Shown one piece after another: positions 53,698 through 64,000 of a stretch of 64,000 nt of DNA. The notes beneath the pieces were generated by a model. The model did no database searches, was not told where the DNA came from, and saw nothing but the letters and a program-made list of their open reading frames with translations. Each line of letters begins with the position of its first letter. Positions within the stretch are counted from its first letter, which is position 1. The translations under genes and the position numbers were made by a program. Source of the stretch: Astropecten irregularis (taxonomy: Eukaryota; Echinodermata; Asteroidea; Paxillosida; Astropectinidae); the NCBI GenBank assembly GCA_963971285.1, contig OZ020259.1, positions 248,001 through 312,000 on the forward strand. The letters run 5' to 3'.

Positions 53698-55513
53698 CCT
53701 TCACCCATGTTTCCTTATGCGAGCACGTGCGCGCTGTTTACTTGATCACTGCCAAGACAGCATTGAGTATACTAGTAGCCTGTACTGTGTGATCTCAGTG
53801 CAACGTGAGAGACCTTAGCATTGAACAATATAGCGCCCTCTAACAGCCAAGTTCAAGTAGTTGCTGAATAAAGAAAATCACTTTAGGGGGCGTGTCCAAA
53901 CAAAATGATTTTAGATTATTTTCCTAGACCCTAGAACCCTCTGGATATAAACGATTAGTAGAATTCACCTACAAAATGAGTGCTTTATTCAGTACATATA
54001 TTCAGAAGAAAACAGTTGCGTAAAGTAAAGGGTAAAATCATAATTCTTGTTGATAAATATTTTTTTTTTTTCATCCTAATATCGAATGGCGCCCTCAATA
54101 GTCCACCGACTGAAAAGCCACCAGTCTATTCTGCGATTCATGTGCTTTTTTTATGGCACAGTCTCTAGGTGCCATACATATTCTATGCTAGCGCACGTGA
54201 GTGCATTTTTGTCTGATCTTATCTTCCTCTTTGTATTCTTACTGACCACTTTCCTCTTATTTTGTTCAAATTGACGTAAGTAAATATGACTTTCCATGCT
54301 GTAAAGTTTCTTCTGGTGTAAAAATAGACCGGTGTCAATGCGGTCTATTTGGAGACGTGTGTATATGACTTTATCGTGTGTTATGACCGTGAAATTACGT
54401 CTTGTTTGTTGCTCACACTGTGACTGTCTTCCTTTTTGCAGGACCGAGTGGGGAACTAACTGTGCTATGCTGGTTGTTTGTGCAGGTACCGAGTACATTG
54501 TACACAGTCATAGCATGTACTGGTAGTCGCCATTGCCTCTGTGTAACATGGAGCTTCTTGTATATTTGATACATGTCGACAAACTCATGCTAATTTTCCC
54601 TTCTTTTCTAAAGCTAGTTCAGTTGTGTACATCATCACCAGCTTGACGCGTCAACGCCATGCCTGAGCCATGACCAGTTTGCTTTTCTGCACAAACTCCT
54701 GTTTTAGATTGGTGTTGGATATTTCTGTGCATTGAGCATGTTGGGTGAAGCAAAGAAGCCAGAGGGTCATCTTCATACAGTTTGACCAAGGAGCAGTTTC
54801 TTTTAGTTGAACTGCTCAAACCCAGGACTACGGTCTGACGGTCAGGGATTTAACCAGGGTAACCCTATTATGTGGCTGTACCCTATGGCTGTGGCACATA
54901 ATTGATAATAATCCCCTCCTGTTAGACCTTTCCAGCGGCGCAGAGTGAGAGGAATCCCAGCACCTCTCCAGTCCAGGATAACAATGGATAGTCATCTGGT
55001 CATGGAGGAATAAGAACTTACTGCTCCATGATAACATTGGATTGCATTGTATTTGTTTCCTCCATTGAGTGCAGGGACAGGATGGAATGGTTTAGGATTC
55101 GACTAAATCATGTCAAGATATCGCTGGTGCGTTTACATCAGGAATGAGAAACAACCAATGAACCACAGCTGCAAGTTACAACGAACTGGACTTTAACCTT
55201 TATGACAGTTACTGTGAACTGTCATAAAACTAGAGTGGGTTTTATGGTGTATGCCCAAAACTAACGAGTACATGTATGATAAGATTATTCATTGTACCTA
55301 CATTGATTACATCTACATTTAGGCAGTATCCTAATTTACTGCAGTAAGTAATGTACTGTAGCAGGACAAGTACTACTGTACTAAGGAAAGGGTTGTTCAT
55401 CACAGTAGAAACAGATAAGGAAAATACTACTGTTCTGTTGTTATACTCATGTTATAATGTCATTTTCTAGCCTATCGTCCATGTATCTGTACAGTCGTCC
55501 TTGAGGTTGTAGA

Positions 55514-55577
55514 ATGGAAGGCGATGCTAAAGAGACTGAGGTGGAGTTGATGGTCGTCGGAAGTCAAGAGAGTCAAG
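55514..55577 (+). CDS. SLC35F3/F4-like exon 1: start codon
   Basis: ATG at 55514 in context AGAATGG, followed by an acidic peptide MEGDAKETEVELMVVGSQ. The donor is CAAG|GTAATG (phase 1). A good acceptor (CATTTTCTAG, ending 55470) suggests that an upstream non-coding exon joins at 55471. Confidence 0.75.
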
Positions 55578-58500
55578 GTAATGATTAATAAATATACTGT
55601 CAAGATTATTAGAAGATGTATGGCTTGTTGACTTGAATTCCTTCACAGGTGTCAGCAGACAGATTCTTGTTGCGTCGGTGCAACATCTAGATTCTTCAAA
55701 TTGGTTTAAAGTTTCAACGCTAAAAGTTGCATTATTCTTTGTTCCATTATTTGGTGAATGAAACTGTCTTGCTTTGTCTTGCAGCTCGTCTGCAGAATGG
55801 AAATGTTGAAGTCACAATCTCAGACAAGGAAAAGGGAAAGAAGAACGCCGGATGTTGGACTGAGAACGTCAAGAAGGTCGTGTATGGATTGATCCTGGTC
55901 ATTGCTATCGCCATCTCATGGGTCGCTGGGACTCAGTTTGCAAAGAGTACTTACTCCCCGACCTTCAATGCTCCAGGATTCTTAATCTGGTTCAGCACAA
56001 CGTGGACTGTCTTGTGCTATCCTGTGTATCTAATCGGCGTCTTTGTCCTGTTTAAGGAGAAGAGAAAGACCGGCCTACGTCCATTGTTCAGGTAAAGCAT
56101 TTTGTCTCACAGTCATTGTTTGAGGTTTCATCAGTTTATTTTCTGTCGTTAAGATAATTTTCCTCATCATTGTCTTCCACACCTCTGTTGTCAAACGTCG
56201 TAACTGCTCCGACTTGAAGACACGGTGAAGCTGCTGTCCTGGGCCCAATTTCACAGAAGCAAAAATTCTTCACTTACGGCAGCAGATTTGTTTTGCTTAC
56301 GGTTACCGTATTTCTTGGGAGAGTTTTTTGTTGGTAACGGTAAGCAAGGACTTTCTGCAGAGTACATATGACAGTGTGTTAGCAGAAAAATATTAAGGTT
56401 ATCCTAGAAATTCTTGGCTAACCTATTAAGTATCGAAAATCTTGCTCACGGATTCCATGAAATATAGCAGTGCCCATAAGCATAAAAATAGGCCGTAATG
56501 CATTCCATGAAATTGGGCCCTGATGTTTTCAAGTTTAGGGACATTTTGCAGTGAGTCATTGTATTATTACTACCTATGCATGAGCCTAAACCCCTTCTTT
56601 GTTTCCTATTTAACAGAGAGGACCAGAAGATCTACGGATCTAAAGGTTTAACATTCCTGACGTACTTCAAGTACATCGGTCCATTCTGCCTGTGTTGGAT
56701 GGTAACTAACTACATGTACTTCCGTGCTCTTGGGCTGATTCATGTGACGGATGTAACTGCCCTCTTTGCAACCAATACAGCCTTCGTCTACATCTGCTCA
56801 TGGATCTGGCTCAACGAGAAATTTATTTTGATTCCTGCAAGAGTAAGTACCTAAGAGTGTAGTCTGTATCGGAATTGGTGGCTACAGCTACGGCTATGGG
56901 TTGATTATCAGGTGATTATGCGTTAAAGAATAGAAGACCATGGCAACACCCTTAGCAACCAGTGGCAAGAGCCGTAGCCATAACCAGTAGCCATAAATTC
57001 AGACACAGCCTCATGCTTGATGAGAATTTTGTCATTCTACAGGTTAGGCCATTTTGTGATGCTCTCTGTGATTTAGTGGCCTTTGTTTGATACATTGGTA
57101 AATACACCTGTCTGTTTTACTCAACTATGTCTCCTCATCAACATTCTTGCAATTCCTTTTGAAGATCCAGCGATTGATTTCATTTGATTTTCGTTCTTTG
57201 CTCTTTGTTTGTGCAGAGTTTTTCAGTTCTTCTGTCCATCGTGGGTACAGTCTTAATGTGCTTTGCTGATGGGTTTGGTGGAGGACGGACTGAGGGGATA
57301 ATTCTAGCTTTAGGAGCATCGCTAGGTGCTGCTCTGTATAAGGTGAGGACTCTTCAACCCTTACCCTTAGCATAAGACAAGAGCTGCTTACCACACATTA
57401 CCAGTCTCCACAGGGGGACTGGATATTAACCCTAACCCTCTACACTTAGCATAAGACAAGAGCTGCTTACCACACATTACCACAGTCTCCACAGGAGGAC
57501 TGGATATTAACCCTAACCCTCTGCACCTACCACACAAGACAAGGGATGCTTACCACACATTACCACCGTCTCCACAGGGGGACTGGATATTAACCCTAAC
57601 CCCTGTACTCTTAGCACAAGACAAGAGCTGCTTACCACACACTACCACAGTCTCCACAGGGGAACTGGATCATAAACCAAGCATTGCCACACAAACCACA
57701 CTGTAGTGTATCAGCAAATGGTAATTAATTGATAACCAATTAATTAATTCCCATCAAATATTTTTGTCTTCCTCTTTGTCTAGGTGTTGTTTTTCCGGTG
57801 TATAGGCAACGCCAGCTACGGTCAGGTGTCACTGTTCTTGACCCTTCTCGGTCTGTTTGACATTCTCATCTTCTGGCCAATCATGTTGGCTCTTAGCTTG
57901 ACCAAGGTAGAGATCTTAGACTGGTCCAATCTTCCCATGACCTACCTGTGTGGGAGTGCTGCATTAGGCCTAGGTAAGGAAGTCAGGGTATTTCCTAAAA
58001 ACAAATTACTTGTAGATATTTTTTATGGATATATTTTCATCCGCAGCGTTAATCTTTATTTATTTTCCTATCATTTTTTTGTGATCTGCAGTCTTCAACT
58101 TCCTTGTCAACTTTGGTATCGCCATTACTTTCCCACTCTTCATTGCCATGGGAACGGTGCTAGGAATTCCTCTGAATGCCGGTAAGTTCTGCATTTCCTC
58201 GGTCGTCATTGTCAGGGCTCCGTCTCAGACAATTGACACAAAAGTGTTGTTGTGATATTTACAAATTGGAGAAGTCTTGCTTAGGACACTTGCGTCATGC
58301 TTAATCAGATTTTAGATAATTTGAATTTGTCTTGTTTGTGTTGCAGTTGTTGATTGGTTGTTTCGAGGCACATCGATCGGATGGATCAAGCTGATTGGTG
58401 GAATACTGATCCTCATTGGTTTCATGATCATGCTGGTTCCGGAATCCATTCAAAGGAAAGTCTCATGCTGGAAGGAGGGACAGTGCCCGTGTGAGAGGCA

Positions 58501-58603
58501 GAAACTAGACGAGGAACCTGATGATGCAGAAGAGACAGGGGAGAAAGCTGATGAGAGGGCGGGGCTTAGAGAGGGCGGAGCCCAGGAGTCTGAAATGGAG
58601 TGA
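55514..58603 (+). CDS. SLC35F3/F4-like nucleotide-sugar-transporter-family membrane protein (7 exons)
   Basis: Exons 55514-55577, 55785-56091, 56617-56842, 57217-57342, 57784-57973, 58092-58181 and 58347-58603 total 1,260 bases, 419 residues plus stop; every GT-AG junction keeps phase. The length fits human SLC35F3 (about 420). About ten hydrophobic segments form an EamA/DMT-type transporter. Family-typical strings include WFSTTW, VTNYMYFRALGL, TDVTALFATNTAFVY, CFADGFGGG, ALYKVLF, FNFLVNFGIAITFP and IPLNAVVDW. SLC35F3 has been linked to thiamine transport, but substrate and compartment are not shown by this sequence. Both ends are cytosolic-type: an acidic N-terminus and a Glu-rich C-tail. 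The gene is divergent from the sulfotransferase promoter 1.8 kb to the left. Confidence 0.92.
55785..56091 (+). CDS. SLC35F3/F4-like exon 2: first membrane segments
   Basis: The acceptor is TTGTCTTGCAG. Encodes the first membrane helix (VVYGLILVIAIAISWVAGTQ), the conserved NAPGFLIWFSTTW and a second helix, then a basic loop. The donor is TTCAG|GTAAAG (phase 2). Confidence 0.93.
56242..56520 (+). mobile_element. MITE, GGGCCCAATTTCA ends
   Basis: About 279 bp between GGGCCCAATTTCACAGAAG and TTCCATGAAATTGGGCCC, with imperfect subterminal pairing, in the intron between SLC35F3/F4-like exons 2 and 3. Confidence 0.8.
56617..56842 (+). CDS. SLC35F3/F4-like exon 3
   Basis: The acceptor is TATTTAACAG. 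Encodes the loop and helices with FCLCWMVTNYMYFRALGL and TDVTALFATNTAF, matching the TNYLYLLAL..TDVSALF segment of SLC35F3/F4. The donor is AGA|GTAAGT, phase 0. Confidence 0.94.
56862..57009 (+). mobile_element. Small MITE-like element in an SLC35F3/F4-like intron
   Basis: Imperfect inverted ends: GTCTGTATCGGAATTGGTGG plus CTACAGCTACGGC at the left, and GCCGTAGCCATAACCAGTAG plus CCATAAATTCAGACAC at the right. About 148 bp, starting 20 bases after the donor of exon 3. Confidence 0.6.
57217..57342 (+). CDS. SLC35F3/F4-like exon 4
   Basis: Encodes SFSVLLSIVGTVLMCFADGF and GGGRTEGIILALGASLGAAL, ending YK before the donor AAG|GTGAGG. Matches the MMAYADGF..GVALAVGSAS..ALYK region of the family. 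Confidence 0.94.
57370..57672 (+). repeat. About 80-bp tandem repeat with telomere-like TAACCCTAACCC, in an SLC35F3/F4-like intron
   Basis: Units containing AGACAAGAGCTGCTTACC start at 57376, 57454, 57537 and 57619. The first three carry GGATATTAACCCTAACCC. Confidence 0.88.
57784..57973 (+). CDS. SLC35F3/F4-like exon 5
   Basis: Begins VLFFRCIGNASYGQVSLFLT directly after the acceptor GTCTAG and continues through a membrane helix to LCGSAALGL. The donor is CTAG|GTAAGG, phase 1. Confidence 0.94.
58092..58181 (+). CDS. SLC35F3/F4-like exon 6
   Basis: Encodes VFNFLVNFGIAITFPLFIAM and GTVLGIPLNA, one of the best conserved helices of the family. The acceptor is GATCTGCAG and the donor CCG|GTAAGT, phase 1. 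Confidence 0.94.
58347..58603 (+). CDS. SLC35F3/F4-like exon 7: last helix, C-tail and stop
   Basis: Encodes VVDWLFRGTSIGW, a last helix (LIGGILILIGFMIMLVPES), a Cys-rich juxtamembrane stretch and an acidic tail of about 45 residues ending QESEME, with TGA at 58601-58603. AATAAA at 59257-59262 is the first good poly(A) signal downstream. Confidence 0.92.
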
Positions 58604-59256
58604 GGAACAGAGTAAGGACTCTGTAACAGTGAGGACTCCAGAAAGATATGAGAACTCTGAAGACTTACTGGTGTTTTTCAAGTTGCAATGTTGAAAAGAA
58701 AATGCGTGTTGTTTTATTTATTGCAGGGTTGCTTTGTTTTGATACGCGAGTTCACCTTTATATATAAGAGGAGTTTTATTTTATGTTTTTTATGTTTGGC
58801 TTATTTGTGAGAGGGGGTGAGATGGTTTATGTTCTCATTGGGAATGCTGGGATAGGAATGGGTCATGTAATAACACCCCCACAAAAAATAATCATTCCAA
58901 GTGCATATTGTCAAGAAATCAGCAATTTGCACATTTTAAAGTTCCTTATTCACTTTATATTACCGGTAAGTGAATTGAAAGATAATACTATAAAGTAAGT
59001 GTTTACTGTGTTATTTGTTACACTGTTTCTATGGCAACATTAGGTCATCAACCAGGATACTCGATGCTGTTTGTAGGTTGTAAACATTCTAGATGAATCG
59101 CCGACAATGCAGTATTGTTGGCTTATTTCTGACCTCAATCATTTTTAAATTTTTGATAATTGAATAACAAGGGTATTCCATTTCGGATGTTGAATTTTGT
59201 AACTCGTTTGTACTATTCACAGCGTTTAGAAAATTTGTTGAATGCCAAGGTGTATT

Positions 59257-59262
59257 AATAAA
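59257..59262 (+). promoter_or_regulatory. Candidate poly(A) signal of the SLC35F3/F4-like gene
   Basis: AATAAA about 650 bases after the stop, the first canonical signal I see on this strand after the CDS. Confidence 0.45.
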
Positions 59263-59342
59263 ACATTAATTAGCATTCCATAAGATACAAGATGCTTAAT
59301 TTGGGTTTGATTTGAGATAGAAATGACATTGTTATACCATCG

Positions 59343-60166
59343 TGGGTCAAGTTCAATCAAAGTGTTAAATAAACACCCTTGGTGTTGTAATGAAGTATTC
59401 TCTGGGAGTATAATGACTGCACTGGGCTGGACATGTCACCAGGATGGAAGACCATCACCTACCAAAGATCATCATGTTTTGCGATTTTTCCAGCGGTCAC
59501 CGGGACAGGGGTGCCCCAAAGAAACTCTTTAAAGACTGTCTTAAGAAGTCCTTGCGGCATCGACCCAAAGGAGTGGACATCCCTAGCAGCAGATCGAGTT
59601 GAGTGGCGTCACGCTATCAGCAAGGCCGTCTCATCCTTCGAGGAGACCCGCATAAGAAAACTAGCTGAAAAGAGACAAAGGCGGAAAGACAGAGCGGCCA
59701 AGCCTCCAGACACTGGACAGGCACTCACCTGTCGTCACTGCAGCCATGAGAGGGCTTGTAAGGACCAGAGACGTGGACGACCTTCATAGTTCTTTGTTCG
59801 CGAAGTATTAAAAGCCATGAATACCTTCATTAGTCAAGTTTGACAAATGAAGAGTGTTGAATAAACACCCTTGGTGTTGCAGTAATGAGGAACATGTATT
59901 CCTTAGGAGAATGGCATCTTGAAACTTTTATGGGTCAAGTTCAACCGGAGTGTTGAATAAACACCCATGGTGTTACAGTAATGAGGAACATGTTTTCCTT
60001 AGGAGAATGGCATCTTGATACGTCTATGGGTCAAGTTCAACCAGAGTGTTGAATAAACACCCTTGGTGTTGCAGTAATGAGGCACATGTATTCCTTAGGA
60101 GAATGTCATCTTGATACCATAGGTCAAGTTCAACCAGAGTGTTGAATAAACACCCTTGGTGTTGTG
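59343..60166 (+). repeat. Tandem array of about 92-bp units around the LINE fragment
   Basis: Units share GGGTCAAGTTCAACCAGAG, ATAAACACCCTTGGTGTTG and AATGAGGAACATG. One diverged copy lies left of the LINE fragment (59343) and about four lie right of it (from about 59833, 59929, 60022 and 60122). ACACC...GGTGT in each unit forms a short hairpin beside AATAAA. Confidence 0.8.
59404..59787 (+). pseudogene. 3' fragment of a LINE (non-LTR retrotransposon) ORF
   Basis: One frame reads WAGHVTRMEDHHLPK, GHRDRGAPKKLFKDCLKKSL (59430-59550), then a shift to another frame gives GIDPKEWTSLAADRVEWRHA, RRKDRAAKPPDTGQALTC and RHCS. This GHVxRMxDxRLPK...RGAPxxxxKDCLKxSL...W..LA.DR..WR pattern is the usual C-terminal tail after the reverse transcriptase of invertebrate LINEs, with a decayed terminal Cys/His motif. 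The frameshift near 59553 and the absence of an RT domain mark it as dead. Confidence 0.75.
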
Positions 60167-60379
60167 GCGATGAGTTATTCATAAGAGCACTACAGCATTG
60201 TATGTGATGCCAATGTATACATACCATAGCATGGATAACCATGGTATCGTTATATCATAGAGTAACTCCATGGTTACATGCGTTACTAATGCACTGTGTA
60301 AGTCTGTTACTATGACAACAAGAGGAAGTTAAATATCGTCACCATAACAACATTAAATCAACGACAAGTATATCATTTG

Positions 60380-63300
60380 ATTTCAGTTTTCTGAAGACAA
60401 CTTTATTGTACAGTGAGACTCTGATAAGATGATGATGAGTGAGTCTAAGCAGTGGCTGTTGTTTAAAACCATCTCTAGCTAACCCCACCTAGTCAACAAT
60501 CTTGGGCAAATGTACATGGCTTGATCTGGACTTGTTACCAGTACCTGTATTACATGTTTAATTATGATAAGCAGGGAACCATGATAATTAACTGACATTC
60601 TTTCCGCCAAGTTTGACTCATACATGTAGGTGTCAGATGACAAGCATGTCAGTCCCAACTCTGAAGAGGTTAATTGCTGTCACAACTCAAAACGAGCTCT
60701 GAAAGTTGGCTGATAGTGACCGTACCAATGGTACTTTCTCCTTGCAAACACAGTATTCATAACCTTGACTTAGTACAATTAACAGTCATTTTGTTTTAAT
60801 TAGGAAGATGAAACCTTTGATGAAGAAAATGGCCTTGAAAATTGGCAAGGTTTATTACATGTATAGCCAGACTGAGAAGTCCTCACCAAAAATCAATCCA
60901 TAATTCCATAACTCATTTTTTTTCCACAAAACTTTGAAAGAGGCTGGTAAAAAGTTGGTCTACTTTTAATTATATTTATACAGAATATCCTAAATTTACA
61001 TTTTTTGATACGTCACAAGATTAAATAATTGAAACAAAGCAAATTGTCTACAATTTTGAAATGGCACCCATAAATAAAAATAAAAACAAACTTTCAAAAA
61101 ATTACAATAAACTCTCTTCAAAATGAAAAAATCTGTTCTGTTTCTTACAACTACTTGTTTCAGTTAAAGTAAATTCATATTGCAGAAGTAAAATAAATCA
61201 TATCTTAACAGAATAAATGTCCTTAAATTTTTAGATAAAATTCAAAAGCTTGAGTCCCACATTGACAATAAAAGAGCCATAGTTTGTATAATAAGCCATC
61301 ACTGAAGCTGGGGTCTATTTCACCAAACTCATTACTATCAATGGTAGGACTTATGATGCATTACAACCCTACGTAGGATACAATGCTCGAGTAACGATCG
61401 ATCGTAGGGCTTCGTGAAATCGACCACAAGATTGATCAACTTAATGTTTGCACCCATGCATTCTATTATTGGTCCATACATATTGGATATATTCCTGCTT
61501 TGACTCTGCTTACCCACTACCAATACACAGCACACTGGTAAACACTATAAAAGGGCAATATACAGCGCAGCCAAATATGATTCATAAATATGTAAAAAAA
61601 ATATCCGAAGAAAATGCCCAAACCATAACATAATAAACCCATATTTGCAACGAAAGACTAGTACTTGTTTCAAATTTATATATTTCAATTTATATTGTCT
61701 TTGTTCATGCCATACTCGTAGATTTTCACTAAATGAAAAGTTTTGTAGTATTTCATAGACTGTAAGTTTCAGCAGATCTGACTGACTAAATAACGAAAAG
61801 GTCCTGATTTTGATTGTTGCTTCTCTATCTATGCCTCATGGTGGATACACCTGTCATGGTAGAGATAATTGATTGATTTGCCTATGTGCAGTAACACAGG
61901 TCACAGGATTGTCCACTCCCAAAGACCTACGGCAGATTGTTTCATTTTGCTTTTAAATGAAATATTGTGAAGTAAAGTGAAATTTGCCATCATTTCTGAA
62001 TAGTAACGTGCTTATGGTTTTATTTTAATCCTACAAAACTTGTTCATCATTGAGTCTACAGTCCAGAATTGATTTTGGCAAATAACAAAGACAGCCACTC
62101 AAGTTCTGGCCAGAAATATAGTAATCTGGAGGGTCCAATTAACAACCGATTTCAGAACTCTAAAAGTTAGTTATTATACTGCTTGCATGCTACTGCAGTA
62201 CACTCAATGTACTGTACATGGTGTCATGAATATAAAAACAAGGCACGTGCCTACAGCTCAAACTTTCTACTCGGGAAAAAAAGAAAAACTTAAAAAAAAA
62301 AAGCACTGAAAATCTTGAAAAGTACAGTATGGACAGTAATGAATCTATCATTTTGTTAAATGTTCGTACAAGAAGAAATTGATATGTTATAAATACCGTA
62401 AAAATTTCATAATGACAATAATAAATGCAACTCCAAAAGAGTTCTACAAGCTACAGGGTAAGGATTAAAAAATGTCGAGAAAAATGCATTAATATTTCTG
62501 AAAAAATTTGAAAAGAGTGAATGCATCCAGTAACCTTGTGTCCTAGTATCACAAAATGAGCAGAGCTTGATTGCCATGGAAACAATGAAGGGCACTGCCT
62601 CAGTTCCTCTTCAAATCTTCCATTCAACATTTCAGTTTCTTCTTCTTGAAAGTAAGTGCCTTTAGTTGAGGGACAATTGCGTTGACTGTTTGAGAAGGAA
62701 AGTTTTTAATGATTCTTGATGAGCAGAAAGTCTCCATTTGTCATCTGAGTGCCCAGAAATCTAGAAGCATCAATCTGTTCAAATCTCCTGAATTGTCTCA
62801 GATTGATAACTAAAGTAAAACGCGAGATAAAAATGATATTATCTCCGGAATGCTCTTTCATTTTTTGTCAAGATGAATGCTATCTTGGTTTGGGCAATTT
62901 CCACCCATTGTGGGTTGCTAGGAAACACTTTTAAACTTGTTGCTTTTGGTCAGGTCATAGTACAAAGATGTCATATCAAGTTGGTTATATATCATGTCTG
63001 TATTGCAACCATATCACATTAATAATATACAGTACTTAAAATACTAAAAGTGAAGCAATAATAATAATTTTTGAACCACTATTAAATGATTCAATAATTG
63101 AAGAAAACAAATAATGAAAATAGAAACGTCTCAGCAGCATAAACAGATAAATTATATCTTTTTTTTCAAATATAAAGGCTTTTCAGATATCTAAAAATAA
63201 ATGTTGTAAATGGGCGGGTATGATGTTTAGGGCGTAAGGGCTAGTGTGACATGCTGGATGTACAAGTGTAATCTCTAAGGCCTAGGCTATACGCCGTGCC

Positions 63301-63628
63301 ACTCCATGTCGAACTCAAATAATTTAACATTTTCAAGTTTGGCGTGGCAATAGCATGGCATTTAGCGTGAATTTGGTTCGGCAAATTGAGTTCAGCATAG
63401 CAAGCTCTTTGGCTCGACAGGGTCTGCAGTGGCGCTATACTTTGGCAATTAAGATCGGTGTTTAGTGCAACTGCAGCGCTACTGCCGTGCTATTGCTGCA
63501 CTCATTTGATTTAAGTTCGGCACGACGTACAGTCTTGGTCTAAGATATTGCTGCAGATGACAGCAAACAGTCGGCGCACCCACAGAGATGCTCTTGTATA
63601 TCCTAGCATGTCTCACCAGTTCAAGCTT
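60380..63628 (-). other. Probable long 3' UTR of the right-edge minus-strand gene
   Basis: No coding signal is seen. The sequence is AT-rich and lies directly downstream, on the minus strand, of a stop codon at 63631-63629. AATAAAG on the minus strand at 60407-60401 would be a plausible poly(A) signal. It contains one small MITE (61310-61426). The UTR assignment is inference. Confidence 0.4.
61310..61426 (+). mobile_element. Short MITE, GGGGTCGATTTCAC family (copy 4)
   Basis: GGGGTCTATTTCACCAAAC to TTCGTGAAATCGACCAC, inside the probable 3' UTR of the right-edge gene. Confidence 0.8.
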
Positions 63629-64000
63629 TTATAACTCGATGGTCGGTGAGGAGTTATTTGAATGTCTGTCTGCCAAAGGAGGTAACCTAGAGGATGGTTT
63701 GATGAGGTATTCCCTGTCTACCGCCCTCGTCTCGTCATCCAGGAAGTCATCTGCACCGTCATGTCCCTGAAGGCCGACCGAGGCTTCGTAAGATGGCGGT
63801 TCAATCTGTCGGGATCTTGACTTTGATCCCCTCTTCGTCTTGAGAGGAGGCAATGTGATATTAGAGTTATTTGTTGAAGAGTTTACTCCAGTTAGTGAGG
63901 GAAGTTGTTGGTTGGGATTGACACCGTTTGTGGATGGGATTGGATGGACGTCAATGTGTTGGGCTGTCGTGGCTGATGAGGTGTCGCCGTCTTTTATTTC
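63629..64000 (-). CDS. Last coding exon of an unidentified gene (partial, runs off the right edge)
   Basis: The frame is open from the window edge (64000) to TAA at 63631-63629, 123 codons. The first 50 residues are Ser/Thr/Asn-rich, then comes a basic KTKRGSKSRSRQ followed by IEPPSYEASVG, an acidic GADDFLDDETRAVDREYLI and a tail ending SSPTIEL. PPSY is a PPxY motif, bound by WW domains of Nedd4-type ubiquitin ligases. The make-up suggests the cytoplasmic tail of a membrane protein, but I do not recognise the family. Confidence 0.6.
   Translation of the reverse strand, partial: EIKDGDTSSATTAQHIDVHPIPSTNGVNPNQQLPSLTGVNSSTNNSNITLPPLKTKRGSKSRSRQIEPPSYEASVGLQGHDGADDFLDDETRAVDREYLIKPSSRLPPLADRHSNNSSPTIEL

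Overview
The window looks like genomic DNA from a marine deuterostome invertebrate, most likely an echinoderm. Genes have GT-AG introns of about 0.1 to 18 kb, there is a one-to-one orthologue of the deuterostome regulator PRDM14, and introns and intergenic DNA are packed with short inverted-repeat elements (MITEs), tRNA-derived SINEs and minisatellites. The species is inferred from gene content and repeat style; no marker here proves it.

Layout. 1-11969: no gene seen; MITEs, a fold-back element, a SINE, a (CAA)n microsatellite and a G-rich minisatellite. 11970-28299 (+): PRDM14, nine coding exons carrying a PR/SET domain and six C2H2 zinc fingers; every junction keeps frame; the 5' start is not resolved. 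28300-33450: PRDM14 3' flank and repeats, including an array of nuclear-receptor-type half-sites. 33453-53605 (-): a two-exon type II membrane sulfotransferase gene, with exon 1 (53364-53605) holding the signal anchor and exon 2 (33453-34707) the catalytic domain. Its 18.7 kb intron contains a complete, apparently very young Ty3/gypsy-class LTR retrotransposon (34754-44406, same strand as the gene) with identical 517-bp LTRs, gag, pol, and a third 3' ORF that encodes a C2H2 zinc-finger-like protein rather than an envelope. 55514-58603 (+): a seven-exon SLC35F3/F4-like transporter, divergent from the sulfotransferase. 59340-60170: a LINE 3' fragment in a ~92-bp tandem array. 60400-64000 (-): the last coding exon and probable long 3' UTR of an unidentified gene that runs off the right edge.

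How the parts relate. The host genes belong to different pathways (transcriptional control, Golgi sulfation, membrane transport) and no operon-like logic applies. The most notable items are the retrotransposon (retrovirus-type -1 frameshift signal, strong splice acceptor in front of the zinc-finger ORF, insertion 46 bp upstream of the host 3' splice site) and a dispersed repeat family whose copies carry a hammerhead-ribozyme-like core with compensatory changes in stem II.
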